Position numbers and translations under genes: made by a program | Notes under the pieces: generated by a model | Databases searched by the model: none | Seen by the model: the letters and a program-made list of their open reading frames with translations, nothing else | Told to the model about the DNA's origin: nothing | NCBI GenBank assembly: GCA_035515235.1 | Contig: DATJBS010000031.1 | Span: 62,001-126,000 of the forward strand | Direction: 5' to 3' | DNA length: 64,000 nucleotides | Origin: JAMLHH01 sp035515235 | GTDB taxonomy: Bacteria > Bacteroidota > Bacteroidia > Chitinophagales > JADIYW01 | Part shown: one piece after another, positions 43,307-51,138 of the stretch | Position numbering within the stretch: position 1 is the first letter of the stretch | How the letters are laid out: each line of letters starts with the position of its first letter

Positions 43307-43609
43307 TTATGTTAATTTACTACTGTCTGGATTTTTACGATTAGAAAAGAATGAAAGAATTTCAATAAAACCTTCTTTTTCTCTATAATATAAAGAGTTG
43401 TACTTTTTAATTACTATTCTTCTAATTCCGTTAGTTTCGGAAAAGGGAAATAGTTTTGGGTTTCTAGAAATAATTTTTAAAATATTATCAATTTCAGAAG
43501 AAAGTTTCCGGAGTTCTTTAGATGTAAAGTTGTCTTCAAGATATTTATAGGTTTCTTCTAGTTCAACAAGTGCATAGTCAGTCCAATATATTTTATAGCC
43601 ACTTTCCAT
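43307..43609 (-). CDS. RelE/ParE-family toxin
   Basis: 100 residues with the ParE-like start YKIYWTDYALVELEETYKYL, the middle NPKLFPFSETNGIRRIVIKK and the C-terminal strand EILSFFSNRKNPDS. These fit the RelE/ParE superfamily of mRNA interferases and gyrase poisons. The ATG overlaps the end of the upstream antitoxin gene by 17 nt, the usual arrangement of antitoxin first, toxin second. Confidence 0.85.
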   Translation of the reverse strand: MESGYKIYWTDYALVELEETYKYLEDNFTSKELRKLSSEIDNILKIISRNPKLFPFSETNGIRRIVIKKYNSLYYREKEGFIEILSFFSNRKNPDSSKLT

Positions 43610-43826
43610 ATATTTTTTGAGCTTCTGAGTTTGATTTTATTTTTCCTTCATTAGCATCAGAAATTCCTTTTTCTATAGATTGCTTTTCTGTATCAGATAT
43701 TTTATTCCACCAATCGTCTGTTTCGTTTTTCTTTAAGTCAAGAATTTTTTGAATAAGAGTTGTGTCTTCCAAAGTGGTTAACCATTGAATTAATTCCATT
43801 TTCTTATTTTGAATATCAATTTCCAT
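43593..43826 (-). CDS. Antitoxin of the RelE/ParE pair
   Basis: 77 residues, acidic and helical, placed directly upstream of and overlapping the toxin. Its C-terminal half (WWNKISDTEKQSIEKGISDA) is of the type common in Bacteroidota RelE/ParE antitoxins that lack a known DNA-binding fold. Assignment rests on gene order and size rather than strong motif identity. Confidence 0.75.
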   Translation of the reverse strand: MEIDIQNKKMELIQWLTTLEDTTLIQKILDLKKNETDDWWNKISDTEKQSIEKGISDANEGKIKSNSEAQKIYGKWL

Positions 43827-43898
43827 ATCCTCTAATTAATCTTCTCTAATTAATCTGTCCATTATATTAATAGCTTATTTAAAATTACTAATAATAAA

Positions 43899-44459
43899 CT
43901 AAATATTCGATCTGTGGTTTTGACTCATTTTAATAATCTTCGTACAAATATCTTCAGCTATTGCTCTTTTTTGATACATGTTATGATTTTCATTTTCATA
44001 AATATGTCTTTTGATGTCCATTTTTAGAAACCAATCTTCATCAGGTTGGTAGGTGTCATTTGCTCCATAAAACAATTCTATTATTCCTAAAGGTTGATTT
44101 GTTTCAATTCTCAATCGGGTAGAGGATATAGCGAAGATACTTTTGGTTTTCAAACCAGAAATTGCTGCTTTCCAAGCAATAGTTCCACCTATGCTAAATC
44201 CTAAAACATGAACTTTCTCTTGCTCTTTTTGAAGAATATTTTCTACTGCTTTTTGTATTCCAATAGTGATGAACTGCTGATGTAGCTGCTTTTCAGAATA
44301 TTCGCTTTTGTCAATATTTCCTAAGTCACAACAATCATAATAATGAATGTCAAAATGATTTTCTAAAAGTGAAGTATAGTATGAAATCCATTCAGATTTT
44401 TCTTTACCCCATAAATCTGAAAGAATAATGAGTCTTTCTTTTTTTAATTGGTTATTCAT
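43899..44459 (-). CDS. Alpha/beta hydrolase
   Basis: 186 residues. Short alpha/beta hydrolase fold: strand RLIILSDLWG, nucleophile elbow GFSIGG, acid region LFYGANDTYQPDEDW and a histidine near ENENHNMY. The missing cap domain and small size suit a serine esterase of the DUF-type family. It starts 20 nt after the AhpD-like gene, so it is likely co-transcribed with it. Substrate unknown. Confidence 0.82.
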   Translation of the reverse strand: MNNQLKKERLIILSDLWGKEKSEWISYYTSLLENHFDIHYYDCCDLGNIDKSEYSEKQLHQQFITIGIQKAVENILQKEQEKVHVLGFSIGGTIAWKAAISGLKTKSIFAISSTRLRIETNQPLGIIELFYGANDTYQPDEDWFLKMDIKRHIYENENHNMYQKRAIAEDICTKIIKMSQNHRSNI

Positions 44460-44479
44460 GGGGAGCTTTTGGTATATAC

Positions 44480-45124
44480 TTATGCTTCGGTTGTAAGGTC
44501 TAGTTTCTTATTTGATAATCCTATGAAGCCTCTAAGAACACCAAGAATAAGTGCAATAGGAAGTATTAGAATGCCGCCGATGATCATGCTCAACTCATAA
44601 AATATTGAACTTTCTTTAAACACTATACCTTTACGTCTAGAGCTAAATGCGCTATATGGAATTCCATAAATATTTCCTGTAAGCATCACTTGACATGCAG
44701 AAAAAATAATCTCTGCTTGCTCTTCACCATATTCATTAATAATCGAGTCAAAAGCATATTTTTTAGGAAAGCCTCTAGCATCTGCAAAATGTTGAGCGAA
44801 AATTATTGCTTTTGCTTCTTCAGGACGAATAAAATCATCACCACCACTTAAAAAGCTACTGATTTCTTCATTGCTCATGCCCATTTGTAATGCCATTTTA
44901 GTATGCTGATACGAGCAAGCAGGACAACCGTTCACCTCAGTAATTGCCAATTGTAAACGTTCTATAAATTTTTTGTCTACTAAGTTGCTTTTTTTATTCG
45001 ATATTAATTTTGACATTGCTCTTGGTGTATACATTAGAGCACGATACAGTTCACCAAAACTAAATTTGCGTTTATATTCTGTTCTAGAAATAATTGGATC
45101 CGATAATATTATTTGCTTTTCCAT
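44480..45124 (-). CDS. Carboxymuconolactone decarboxylase/AhpD-like protein
   Basis: 214 residues from ATG 45124 (MEKQIILSDPIISRTEYKR); the frame opens 12 codons earlier. The AhpD-type redox motif is NGCPACSYQHTKMALQMG, with CxxC and a histidine five residues on, and a helical body (EEAKAIIFAQHFADARGFP). A C-terminal membrane helix is present (IIGGILILPIALILGVL), which is unusual for AhpD proteins and suggests anchoring. It lies between catalase and the hydrolase, so a peroxide or redox role is plausible. Confidence 0.85.
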   Translation of the reverse strand: MEKQIILSDPIISRTEYKRKFSFGELYRALMYTPRAMSKLISNKKSNLVDKKFIERLQLAITEVNGCPACSYQHTKMALQMGMSNEEISSFLSGGDDFIRPEEAKAIIFAQHFADARGFPKKYAFDSIINEYGEEQAEIIFSACQVMLTGNIYGIPYSAFSSRRKGIVFKESSIFYELSMIIGGILILPIALILGVLRGFIGLSNKKLDLTTEA

Positions 45125-45235
45125 TTTAATATTTATGTATTCATTTATCAATCTGAACACATCTCTATCTATTATGTTTTATTGTGAAGCCACACTTGTC
45201 CCTTTCATAACATTGGTTTTGGGCACATCGTAGAA

Positions 45236-46699
45236 TTATCGCAAATCCAAATCCTTAATTTCAATACCTAATGCTTGAGCAACACCTTCTCCGTAGGCAG
45301 CATCTGCCTTGTAGCAATTGGTAATATGTCTTTCTTGAATAAATCTTTCAGCTCCACCAACTTCGCAAGCAGTGTTTTCAAACAAGATTTGTTGTTGCTT
45401 CTTATTCATTAACCTAAATAAGTTGCCCGGTTGGGTATAGTAATCTTCATCTTCTCTATGGTCATAATGAAAAGCAGCACCTTGAAGTTCTAAGGCAGGT
45501 TCAGCAAACTCTTTTTGTTCTTGCCACTGTCCATAGCTATTTGGCTCATAGTGGATTGTAGCGCCTTCGTTGCCATCTACACGCATTGCGCCGTCACGAT
45601 GTGGATTGTGAAAAGGACACTTAGGTTTGTTTACAGGAATTTGATAGTGATTGACACCTAATCTATATCGCTGTGCATCGCCATAAGAAAATAGACGCCC
45701 TTGTAGCATTCTGTCTGGAGAAAATCCTATTCCTGGGACTACATTTGCAGGATTAAAAGCAGCTTGCTCTACATCTGCAAAATAATTTTCAGGATTTCTA
45801 TTGAGTTCCATAATTCCTACATCTATCAAAGGATAATCTGCATGTGGCCAAACTTTTGTCAAGTCAAATGGATCAAAGCGGTAGGTGTGTGCGTCTGCTT
45901 CAGGCATAATTTGAACTTTTAGTTTCCATTGAGGGAAATCGCCTTTTTCAATAGCCGTAAATAAGTCTCTTTGATTACTTTCTCTATCATGACTTATAAT
46001 TGCTGCTGCTTCGTCATTGGTTAAGTTTTGAATTCCTTGTTGACATACAAAATGAAATTTCACCCAATGTCTTTCATTATTAGCATTGATAAAACTAAAA
46101 GTATGACTGCCAAAGCCGTGCATATGTCGATAAGATTTTGGAATACCTCTGTCGCTCATGACGATAGTCACTTGATGAAGAGCTTCGGGTAAAAGTGTCC
46201 AAAAGTCCCAGTTATTATTTGCACTTCGAAGATTGGTTTGTGGATCGCGTTTAACGGCTTTATTGAGATCTGGAAATTTATACGGATCTTTTAAAAAGAA
46301 AACAGGAGTATTGTTACCTGCTAAGTCCCAATTACCTTCTTCTGTATAAAATTTGAGAGCAAAACCTCGGATATCTCTTTCGGCATCTGCTGCACCTCTT
46401 TCTCCGGCTACTGTGGAGAAACGAGCAAACATTTCAGTTTTCTTCCCAATTTGAGAAAATATTTTTGCTTTTGTGTACTGTGAAATATCGTGCGTCACTG
46501 TAAATGTTCCAAATGCTCCCGAACCTTTGGCGTGCATTCTTCTTTCAGGAATGACTTCTCTGTCAAAGTGTGCTAGTTTTTCTAGAAACCAAAAGTCTTC
46601 TAAAAGCATTGGACCTCTTATTCCGGCAGTTTTTACATTTTGATTTTCAGCAATCGGTCTTCCAGAAACCGAATTTAGTTTTTTCTTTTCTTCAGACAT
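45236..46699 (-). CDS. katA: Clade-3-type small-subunit haem catalase
   Basis: 487 residues, typical of small monofunctional catalases. Distal histidine in PERRMHAKGSGAFG (H56), the asparagine block LRSANNNWDFW nearby, and the proximal tyrosine block RLFSYGDAQRYRLG. It breaks down H2O2 to water and oxygen. The 271-nt upstream region has no gene. The AhpD-like gene starts about 110 nt downstream on the same strand. Confidence 0.97.
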   Translation of the reverse strand: MSEEKKKLNSVSGRPIAENQNVKTAGIRGPMLLEDFWFLEKLAHFDREVIPERRMHAKGSGAFGTFTVTHDISQYTKAKIFSQIGKKTEMFARFSTVAGERGAADAERDIRGFALKFYTEEGNWDLAGNNTPVFFLKDPYKFPDLNKAVKRDPQTNLRSANNNWDFWTLLPEALHQVTIVMSDRGIPKSYRHMHGFGSHTFSFINANNERHWVKFHFVCQQGIQNLTNDEAAAIISHDRESNQRDLFTAIEKGDFPQWKLKVQIMPEADAHTYRFDPFDLTKVWPHADYPLIDVGIMELNRNPENYFADVEQAAFNPANVVPGIGFSPDRMLQGRLFSYGDAQRYRLGVNHYQIPVNKPKCPFHNPHRDGAMRVDGNEGATIHYEPNSYGQWQEQKEFAEPALELQGAAFHYDHREDEDYYTQPGNLFRLMNKKQQQILFENTACEVGGAERFIQERHITNCYKADAAYGEGVAQALGIEIKDLDLR

Positions 46700-46970
46700 T
46701 TTATATCGTTTTATGTATTTAGATGGATTTTAGCAATGCAGTAAATGAGCATATATTCAATTTACGCATATAAAATCACACTTAATAACTTTGTAACAAC
46801 GAATTTACATAAAATGTAAATATTTTAGAATCACATCAACAGATTATAAAGGAAATTCACTGTTGCTGAACACTAAATGTTGGATATCTAAGAGTGCAAA
46901 AAGCTATAGTTTTCTATTTGAAATCAATTTTTTGATTAGAAATAAAATGTTTTATGTTCTATTTCTAATT

Positions 46971-47732
46971 TTAGATTTCAATATCATTATTCTCTAAAAG
47001 TTCAATGATCCTTCTTAAATCTTGATTCATATTTCTGATGATTTTATTTTCTTCATCACAATCGAAAATAGAATAAGAAATTTCAATGAGCTGCTTTCCA
47101 TTTTTTGGCAGAACAATTCTCTTACGTTCGTCATAGATTTTACGCTGTTCATATCTATTGACTCCACTTACAGTTTTCACAAATTGGTTACTAGAAAAGT
47201 GCTGAGCTGAATTTTGTTGTGATTCTTTGTATTCAATCACTAAATTCAAATCTTCATAATAGGCATCTACTGGTAATTCTGTGGTCGTTTTTCCATCTTT
47301 ATGTAAATCTCCAACTAGGAAATCAAATCTATATTGACGTTGAGCTGTTCGGTTAAGCAAGTTATCACACAAGTCAATAACATAAGATTCATCACTTAAC
47401 TGTCTAACTTTTTTAGCTTCTATCTTTTTACTTGAAACTTCTTCTTGTTTATAAGAAGTGCTAGGTTTTTCTGCATTTTCGGGAATAAAATACCAATAAA
47501 TATCTTTCTCCTTTCGATCAGCATGTATGTATGGGATTAAACCTAATTGGTTGTTTTTATCTAAAGCTCTTAAAATATCTCTAATTGGCTTACCATTTTT
47601 GTTGTCTTTCATAAAAACACCGGCTTTGATAAGTGCTGGCATTAAATCTTTTGCAGGTATAATTTTGATGCTCGGATTTTCTGTAAAAAACGCTTCGATG
47701 ACGCTATTGATAGTATTGATTTGTGAGTTCAT
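46971..47732 (-). CDS. Orphan protein with PD-(D/E)XK-like nuclease core
   Basis: 253 residues. The N-terminal 85 residues look like a small helical DNA- or partner-binding domain (PALIKAGVFMKDNKNGKPIR). The C-terminal half has ELPVDAYYEDLNLVIEYKES with D156, E167 and K169 spaced like the PD-(D/E)XK nuclease core, preceded by the strand YRFDFLVGDLHKDG. No methylase or other R-M gene adjoins. It is therefore a candidate orphan restriction-type or repair nuclease. I do not recognise a named family. Confidence 0.65.
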   Translation of the reverse strand: MNSQINTINSVIEAFFTENPSIKIIPAKDLMPALIKAGVFMKDNKNGKPIRDILRALDKNNQLGLIPYIHADRKEKDIYWYFIPENAEKPSTSYKQEEVSSKKIEAKKVRQLSDESYVIDLCDNLLNRTAQRQYRFDFLVGDLHKDGKTTTELPVDAYYEDLNLVIEYKESQQNSAQHFSSNQFVKTVSGVNRYEQRKIYDERKRIVLPKNGKQLIEISYSIFDCDEENKIIRNMNQDLRRIIELLENNDIEI

Positions 47733-47951
47733 AATTTTTAAATTTGTTTTATCAAAAAACGGATTTTAATCGTCCAAGATTTTTGATAAAAAGAGTGGAA
47801 GGTTTGTTAATCTTATGAAGTCATTTCAAGAATTCTGCTCCTGAAAAGATACTATCATTTGATACACTCAAAAATATGAAAAACAAAGGTATTTAACTGT
47901 TTTATTCGTACAACTGTACTGAATTATAATACAGTTTGGGTGATAATAAAG

Positions 47952-47990
47952 AAAAATGCCTCATTCTTAAATAATAAAAGAAATGAAGCC
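47952..47990 (-). terminator. Probable terminator after the HMA gene
   Basis: On the minus strand GGCTTCATTTCTT and AAGAATGAGGC pair imperfectly around a T/A loop, followed by ATTTTTCTTTATT. It lies 23 nt after the stop at 48013. Confidence 0.5.
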
Positions 47991-48012
47991 TAATTATTTA
48001 ATCATAGGTTAT

Positions 48013-48360
48013 TTAATGCTTACGGCAGCAGCCATCCAATTTAGCAACTGATTCTGCAGGAGCTTTCATATCATCAGCATCGTAACCTGCATTGTTTATT
48101 GTTTTTCTGATAGCATCAGGATGAATTTTATTGGCATCATAATCCACTGTAATAGTGTTCGCTTTAGCATCAATTTTCACTTTTTTTATTCCTTTGTTGG
48201 ATCTCACATTGATATTAATATTGTTTCCACAACTACCGCATTGAAGACAATGGTCACAATAAATTTGTGTTTCTATTACAATAGTTTGAATGTTTGAGTT
48301 TTTTGCAAACACGCTACTAGAAAGTGCAGTTAATAATAAAGTGAATATGATTTTTTTCAT
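48013..48360 (-). CDS. Periplasmic heavy-metal-associated (HMA) domain protein
   Basis: 115 residues. Signal peptide MKKIIFTLLLTALSSSVFA, then an HMA fold (QTIVIETQIYCDHC; VKIDAKANTITVDY; AIRKTINNAGYDADD). The metal loop is expanded and cysteine-rich, CDHCLQCGSCG instead of the usual CxxC, and the C-terminus ends GCCRKH, giving extra metal ligands. It probably binds copper or zinc in the periplasm. It is the last gene of a minus-strand run (metallothionein-like, sigma factor, PH protein, this gene) with small gaps. Confidence 0.9.
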   Translation of the reverse strand: MKKIIFTLLLTALSSSVFAKNSNIQTIVIETQIYCDHCLQCGSCGNNININVRSNKGIKKVKIDAKANTITVDYDANKIHPDAIRKTINNAGYDADDMKAPAESVAKLDGCCRKH

Positions 48361-48431
48361 AGTTTGTTATTGTTAATTATTTAGATTTTGAATCCAAAAG
48401 CCAAAATACTTTTGTTCTTAAAATTTTGAAA

Positions 48432-48803
48432 TTATATGGACATTTCTTGAAATTTCTTTCTGAATTCTAGTGGGCTTTTAATGTTAGGAAATACTTCTTT
48501 TGTTCCACCTGAACCTACAATACTTAGAGATCCGTAGCCAAGAATTCTACCTAAAATACTTTGATCTACATTAACGCTTTCAATTTTTGAATGGTTCATT
48601 TCAAATGTTTTCCTGCTAATTAATCCAGTTTTAATGATCACTCGTTTATTAGTGACTGCAAATTCGTCTGTATATCTAGCAATTAATGGTATTGTGAATA
48701 ACGAAAAAATGGCTTTAAAGCTACAGAAGATGATCCAATGATAGGAGGTTTCTAACTCTACGTGTTCGTTTTTAACTAGATTGCTATTGATGTAATGGCC
48801 CAT
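48432..48803 (-). CDS. Bacterial PH (bPH2)-domain membrane protein
   Basis: 123 residues. One hydrophobic segment (HWIIFCSFKAIFSLFTIPLI, about 22-41) precedes a PH fold with the characteristic strand sequence FAVTNKRVIIKTGLISRKTFEM and LSIVGSGGTKEVFPNI. Proteins of this type are membrane-associated with unknown ligands. Sitting between the sigma factor and the HMA protein, it may be part of a regulated envelope response. Confidence 0.88.
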   Translation of the reverse strand: MGHYINSNLVKNEHVELETSYHWIIFCSFKAIFSLFTIPLIARYTDEFAVTNKRVIIKTGLISRKTFEMNHSKIESVNVDQSILGRILGYGSLSIVGSGGTKEVFPNIKSPLEFRKKFQEMSI

Positions 48804-48874
48804 TTTTTAAGATATAATTCCTTGAATTTACGATGTAATATTGTTTTATTCTATTTTAATTTATTGATGAGCTT

Positions 48875-49404
48875 TTACTTTTCACAAATAGAGCAATTGG
48901 ATTCTCCAGTTAAATGTCCATTTTTATCAAATTCATATTTACAACATTCGTTGAATCTTTTCTTTAAAATTTCTTTTACTCTTCTAATTCTTACTTTTAC
49001 ATTTTCAAGACTGATGTCTAATGTGGCTGCTACCTCTTTTTGTTTTAGGCCTTTTATATAAACTAGTTCAATCACTTCTTTGTAAATCTCGGGCAGTTCA
49101 TTGATGAATTTATCAAAACAGCAGATATGTTGATATTGTTGAAGAGCGATCTCTTGATTGCTGTCTATTTCGTCTGTATATACAGTTTCATTATTGAAAT
49201 AATTGATGATTTCATTTCTTGCAATTTGAAAACCCAAGCTCTCACTTTTTCTTCATTTTTAAGACTAGAAAGATTTAAATGAATTTTCAAAAAAGTATTT
49301 TGGAAAACATCATTTGCAGCATTTTTACTCTTTACCTTTTTAAGGATAAAAAAGTAAAGTTCTTGATTGTAATTATTCCAAATCGTTTGCGTTTCCATCT
49401 TCAA
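48875..49404 (-). pseudogene. ECF/SigZ-like RNA polymerase sigma factor, frameshifted
   Basis: Two minus-strand frames make one protein. 49404 onward encodes region 2 (ILKKVKSKNAANDVFQNTFL ... EKVRAWVF), and the -1 frame continues QIARNEIINYFNN, then region 4 (ELPEIYKEVIELVYIKG; LKQKEVAATLDISLENVKVR) to 48875, ending CSICEK. One base missing from a T run (plus-strand A4 at 49229-49232) restores a single frame of about 176 codons, the size of a SigZ-type factor. The C-terminal HLTGESNCSIC is the short cysteine tail often seen in SigZ. Either a real mutation or a sequencing error. Confidence 0.85.
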
Positions 49405-49447
49405 AAATAAATAAAGCTTAGCCCTCAGACTAAGCTTTTAGAAATTA

Positions 49448-49558
49448 TCAACATTCACATTTTGTACATTCGCATTTATCACAAGGACATTCGCTTTCTT
49501 TACAATTTTTGCAATTACATTTTGTGCAATCACAATCGGTACATTTACATTTTCCCAT
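49448..49558 (-). CDS. 36-residue cysteine-rich metallothionein-like peptide
   Basis: Read on the minus strand: ATG at 49558, stop at 49448. The peptide starts MGKCKCTDCDC and ends DKCECTKCEC, with 13 cysteines in 36 residues at positions 4, 6, 9, 11, 14, 16, 19, 24, 26, 29, 31, 34 and 36, mostly in CxC and CxxC steps. That spacing is the metal-thiolate pattern of metallothioneins, and no other residue type recurs as strictly. It should bind Zn, Cd or Cu. It sits 43 nt before the sigma factor gene and in line with the HMA gene, which supports a metal-linked operon. Confidence 0.85.
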   Translation of the reverse strand: MGKCKCTDCDCTKCNCKNCKESECPCDKCECTKCEC

Positions 49559-49682
49559 AACAGTAGTTTTTTATTGTTCATTAAGGAGACAGTAGAAGAC
49601 TAGAAAAGATACATTATTTTTGATTTTGTCTTGCTTTCATCCAAAATATAATTTGGATGGTCGTTATGCTTATAAACAGTTT

Positions 49683-49856
49683 GCTCCTACGGAGCTAGTT
49701 TGATGATGATTCTTTTTGGTTTACAAACGGTTGGGCTTCTACGGAGCTAGATTGGTGGTGTTTTTCGTTTGCAAAAAAGTATGGTTCCTACGGAGCAGAA
49801 TTGAGTTTTCACTTTTAAAAGGCTTTGTTTAAGTTTTTTTATTACTCTGTAGGAGC
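49683..49856 (+). repeat. REP palindromes on the 3' side of the transposase
   Basis: Four 13-nt imperfect palindromes: GCTCCTACGGAGC at 49683, GCTTCTACGGAGC at 49735, GTTCCTACGGAGC at 49784, and the inverted ACTCTGTAGGAGC at 49844. They are spaced about 50 nt and separated by TTTGGTTTACAAACGG-like text. The stems are GCTCC/GGAGC with a TAC loop on one strand and GTA on the other. Confidence 0.9.
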
Positions 49857-49873
49857 TAACTGTTTGTTCTGCT

Positions 49874-50335
49874 TTATTCAATCCATTCAAAGAGATATTT
49901 TTCATTGTATTCAATTTCATATCTTTCTAACATGTCAATATATTCTTTCTTGAATGTTTTGGCTTTATGGTGTTCTTCTTGATTCAATATATACTTGACC
50001 ACATAATCTATTTGGCTTTTAGCATATGAAAAAGCGCCATAACCTTCTTGCCAATTGAATTTACCCATTATCCAATTATTGTCATTAATGTATTTGGAGG
50101 AGCCTGCCTTAATATCTCTTACTAAATTAGAAATTGAAATGTCTGGTTTCATACCCAACAAAATATGAACGTGGTCAGGCATTGCAAAAATTGCTAACAT
50201 TTTCTGATCTCTATTTTGGACTATACCTGTAATGTATTTATGTAATTCTTCTCTCTTGTTTTTTGAAATAAAATTTTGTCTTCCTTTTACGGCAAATACA
50301 ATTTGGATATAGATTTGGGTGTAGGTGTTAGGCAT
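49874..50335 (-). CDS. REP-associated tyrosine transposase (IS200/IS605-like, RAYT)
   Basis: 153 residues, a Y1 HUH nuclease: HVH at 55-57 in AMPDHVHILLG, and the catalytic tyrosine is Y115 in YVVKYILNQEEHH. The block FNWQEGYGAFSYAKSQ before it is characteristic of single-gene RAYTs in Bacteroidota. They cut and rejoin single-stranded REP hairpins instead of moving as ordinary IS elements. The eight REP palindromes flanking it on both sides are the presumed substrate. No TnpB or second ORF is present. A stop at 49874 lies 18 nt past the inverted REP. Confidence 0.95.
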   Translation of the reverse strand: MPNTYTQIYIQIVFAVKGRQNFISKNKREELHKYITGIVQNRDQKMLAIFAMPDHVHILLGMKPDISISNLVRDIKAGSSKYINDNNWIMGKFNWQEGYGAFSYAKSQIDYVVKYILNQEEHHKAKTFKKEYIDMLERYEIEYNEKYLFEWIE

Positions 50336-50356
50336 ATTTGTTGATTTTAATAGGTC

Positions 50357-50612
50357 GCTCCTCCGGAGCTAGATTGGTGGTGGATGCTTTTTGGTTACAA
50401 ACCGTATGCTCCTACGGAGCATAATCGAATTGATAATTTTAAATGTGCAAATCTTATAATTCTAATTTACAAACAAAATTTCATTTTTATCAATAAACGG
50501 CATCAGACATACGGGGCTGAATTGATTGTATTTTTTGTTTTTATGTATTGTTTGAATAGGTGTTCTTCATTATTGCTCCGTAGGAGCACACCGTTTGTAG
50601 CTCCGTAGGAGC
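50357..50612 (+). repeat. REP palindromes on the 5' side of the transposase
   Basis: GCTCCTCCGGAGC at 50357 (loop variant), GCTCCTACGGAGC at 50408, and two inverted copies GCTCCGTAGGAGC at 50575 and 50600. Between 50357 and 50408 the spacer repeats the GATTGGTGGTG and TTTTGGTTACAAACCG text seen on the other side, so the two flanks are related and inverted pairs occur on both. Confidence 0.9.
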
Positions 50613-50685
50613 GATCCAAATTCAAAGACATTTTATCCCAATCCAAATTTATTTATGAATCTGATGATATCATTAAATGCAACAA

Positions 50686-51099
50686 TTATTTTTGTTGACG
50701 TTTGATTTCTTTACCTAATCTTACGAATTGCCAAAAACCCTTTGCATCTTCTGGATAAGGGATTCCAATAGAATCTATATTTTTAAATTCTTTGTTTTGC
50801 TCTCCGTAAATACGAGCGTGCAAAACGGCAGAGATATAATCTAATAAATCAATTGATGTAAAGATGAGTTTGAAATCATCTTGTAGCTCGTCATTATTTG
50901 TAGCAAAACAAAGATTTCCATGTTTGTTAGCAGGCACAAATGTTAAACCTGTTTTTTGAACGATTTGGTTGATGGTAGTTCTATCGAGATTGATTAATGT
51001 CTCTATATCATTTCTATCAATAAAATCCGATTGGCAGATGTACTTGGTTTCAGTAATCTGCTTGAATAGATCTTGTGTGATTAGAAATTCTTGGTTCAT
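50686..51099 (-). CDS. Protein resembling the C-terminus of a type ISP/IIG restriction enzyme
   Basis: 137 residues. The second half reads LLDYISAVLHARIYGEQNKEF, then IDSIGIPYPEDAKGFWQFVR and LGKEIKRQQ, close to the C-terminal specificity-side block of type ISP/IIG restriction-modification enzymes (their IYAVLHSPxYRxxYxxFLKxDFPRIPYP pattern). The methylase and helicase parts are absent, so it may be a remnant or a stand-alone relative. It has its own ATG and intact frame, and a zinc-ribbon-like gene lies 40 nt upstream. Confidence 0.55.
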   Translation of the reverse strand: MNQEFLITQDLFKQITETKYICQSDFIDRNDIETLINLDRTTINQIVQKTGLTFVPANKHGNLCFATNNDELQDDFKLIFTSIDLLDYISAVLHARIYGEQNKEFKNIDSIGIPYPEDAKGFWQFVRLGKEIKRQQK

Positions 51100-51138
51100 T
51101 AAAGAATTTGAAAAATGATTTATGATAGAATTAAATTC

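Noticed and set aside
49683..50612. Clusters of short palindromes as a CRISPR array
   Set aside because: Repeats are 13-nt palindromes with similar spacers, in both orientations, around a transposase and with no cas genes; they are REP elements.
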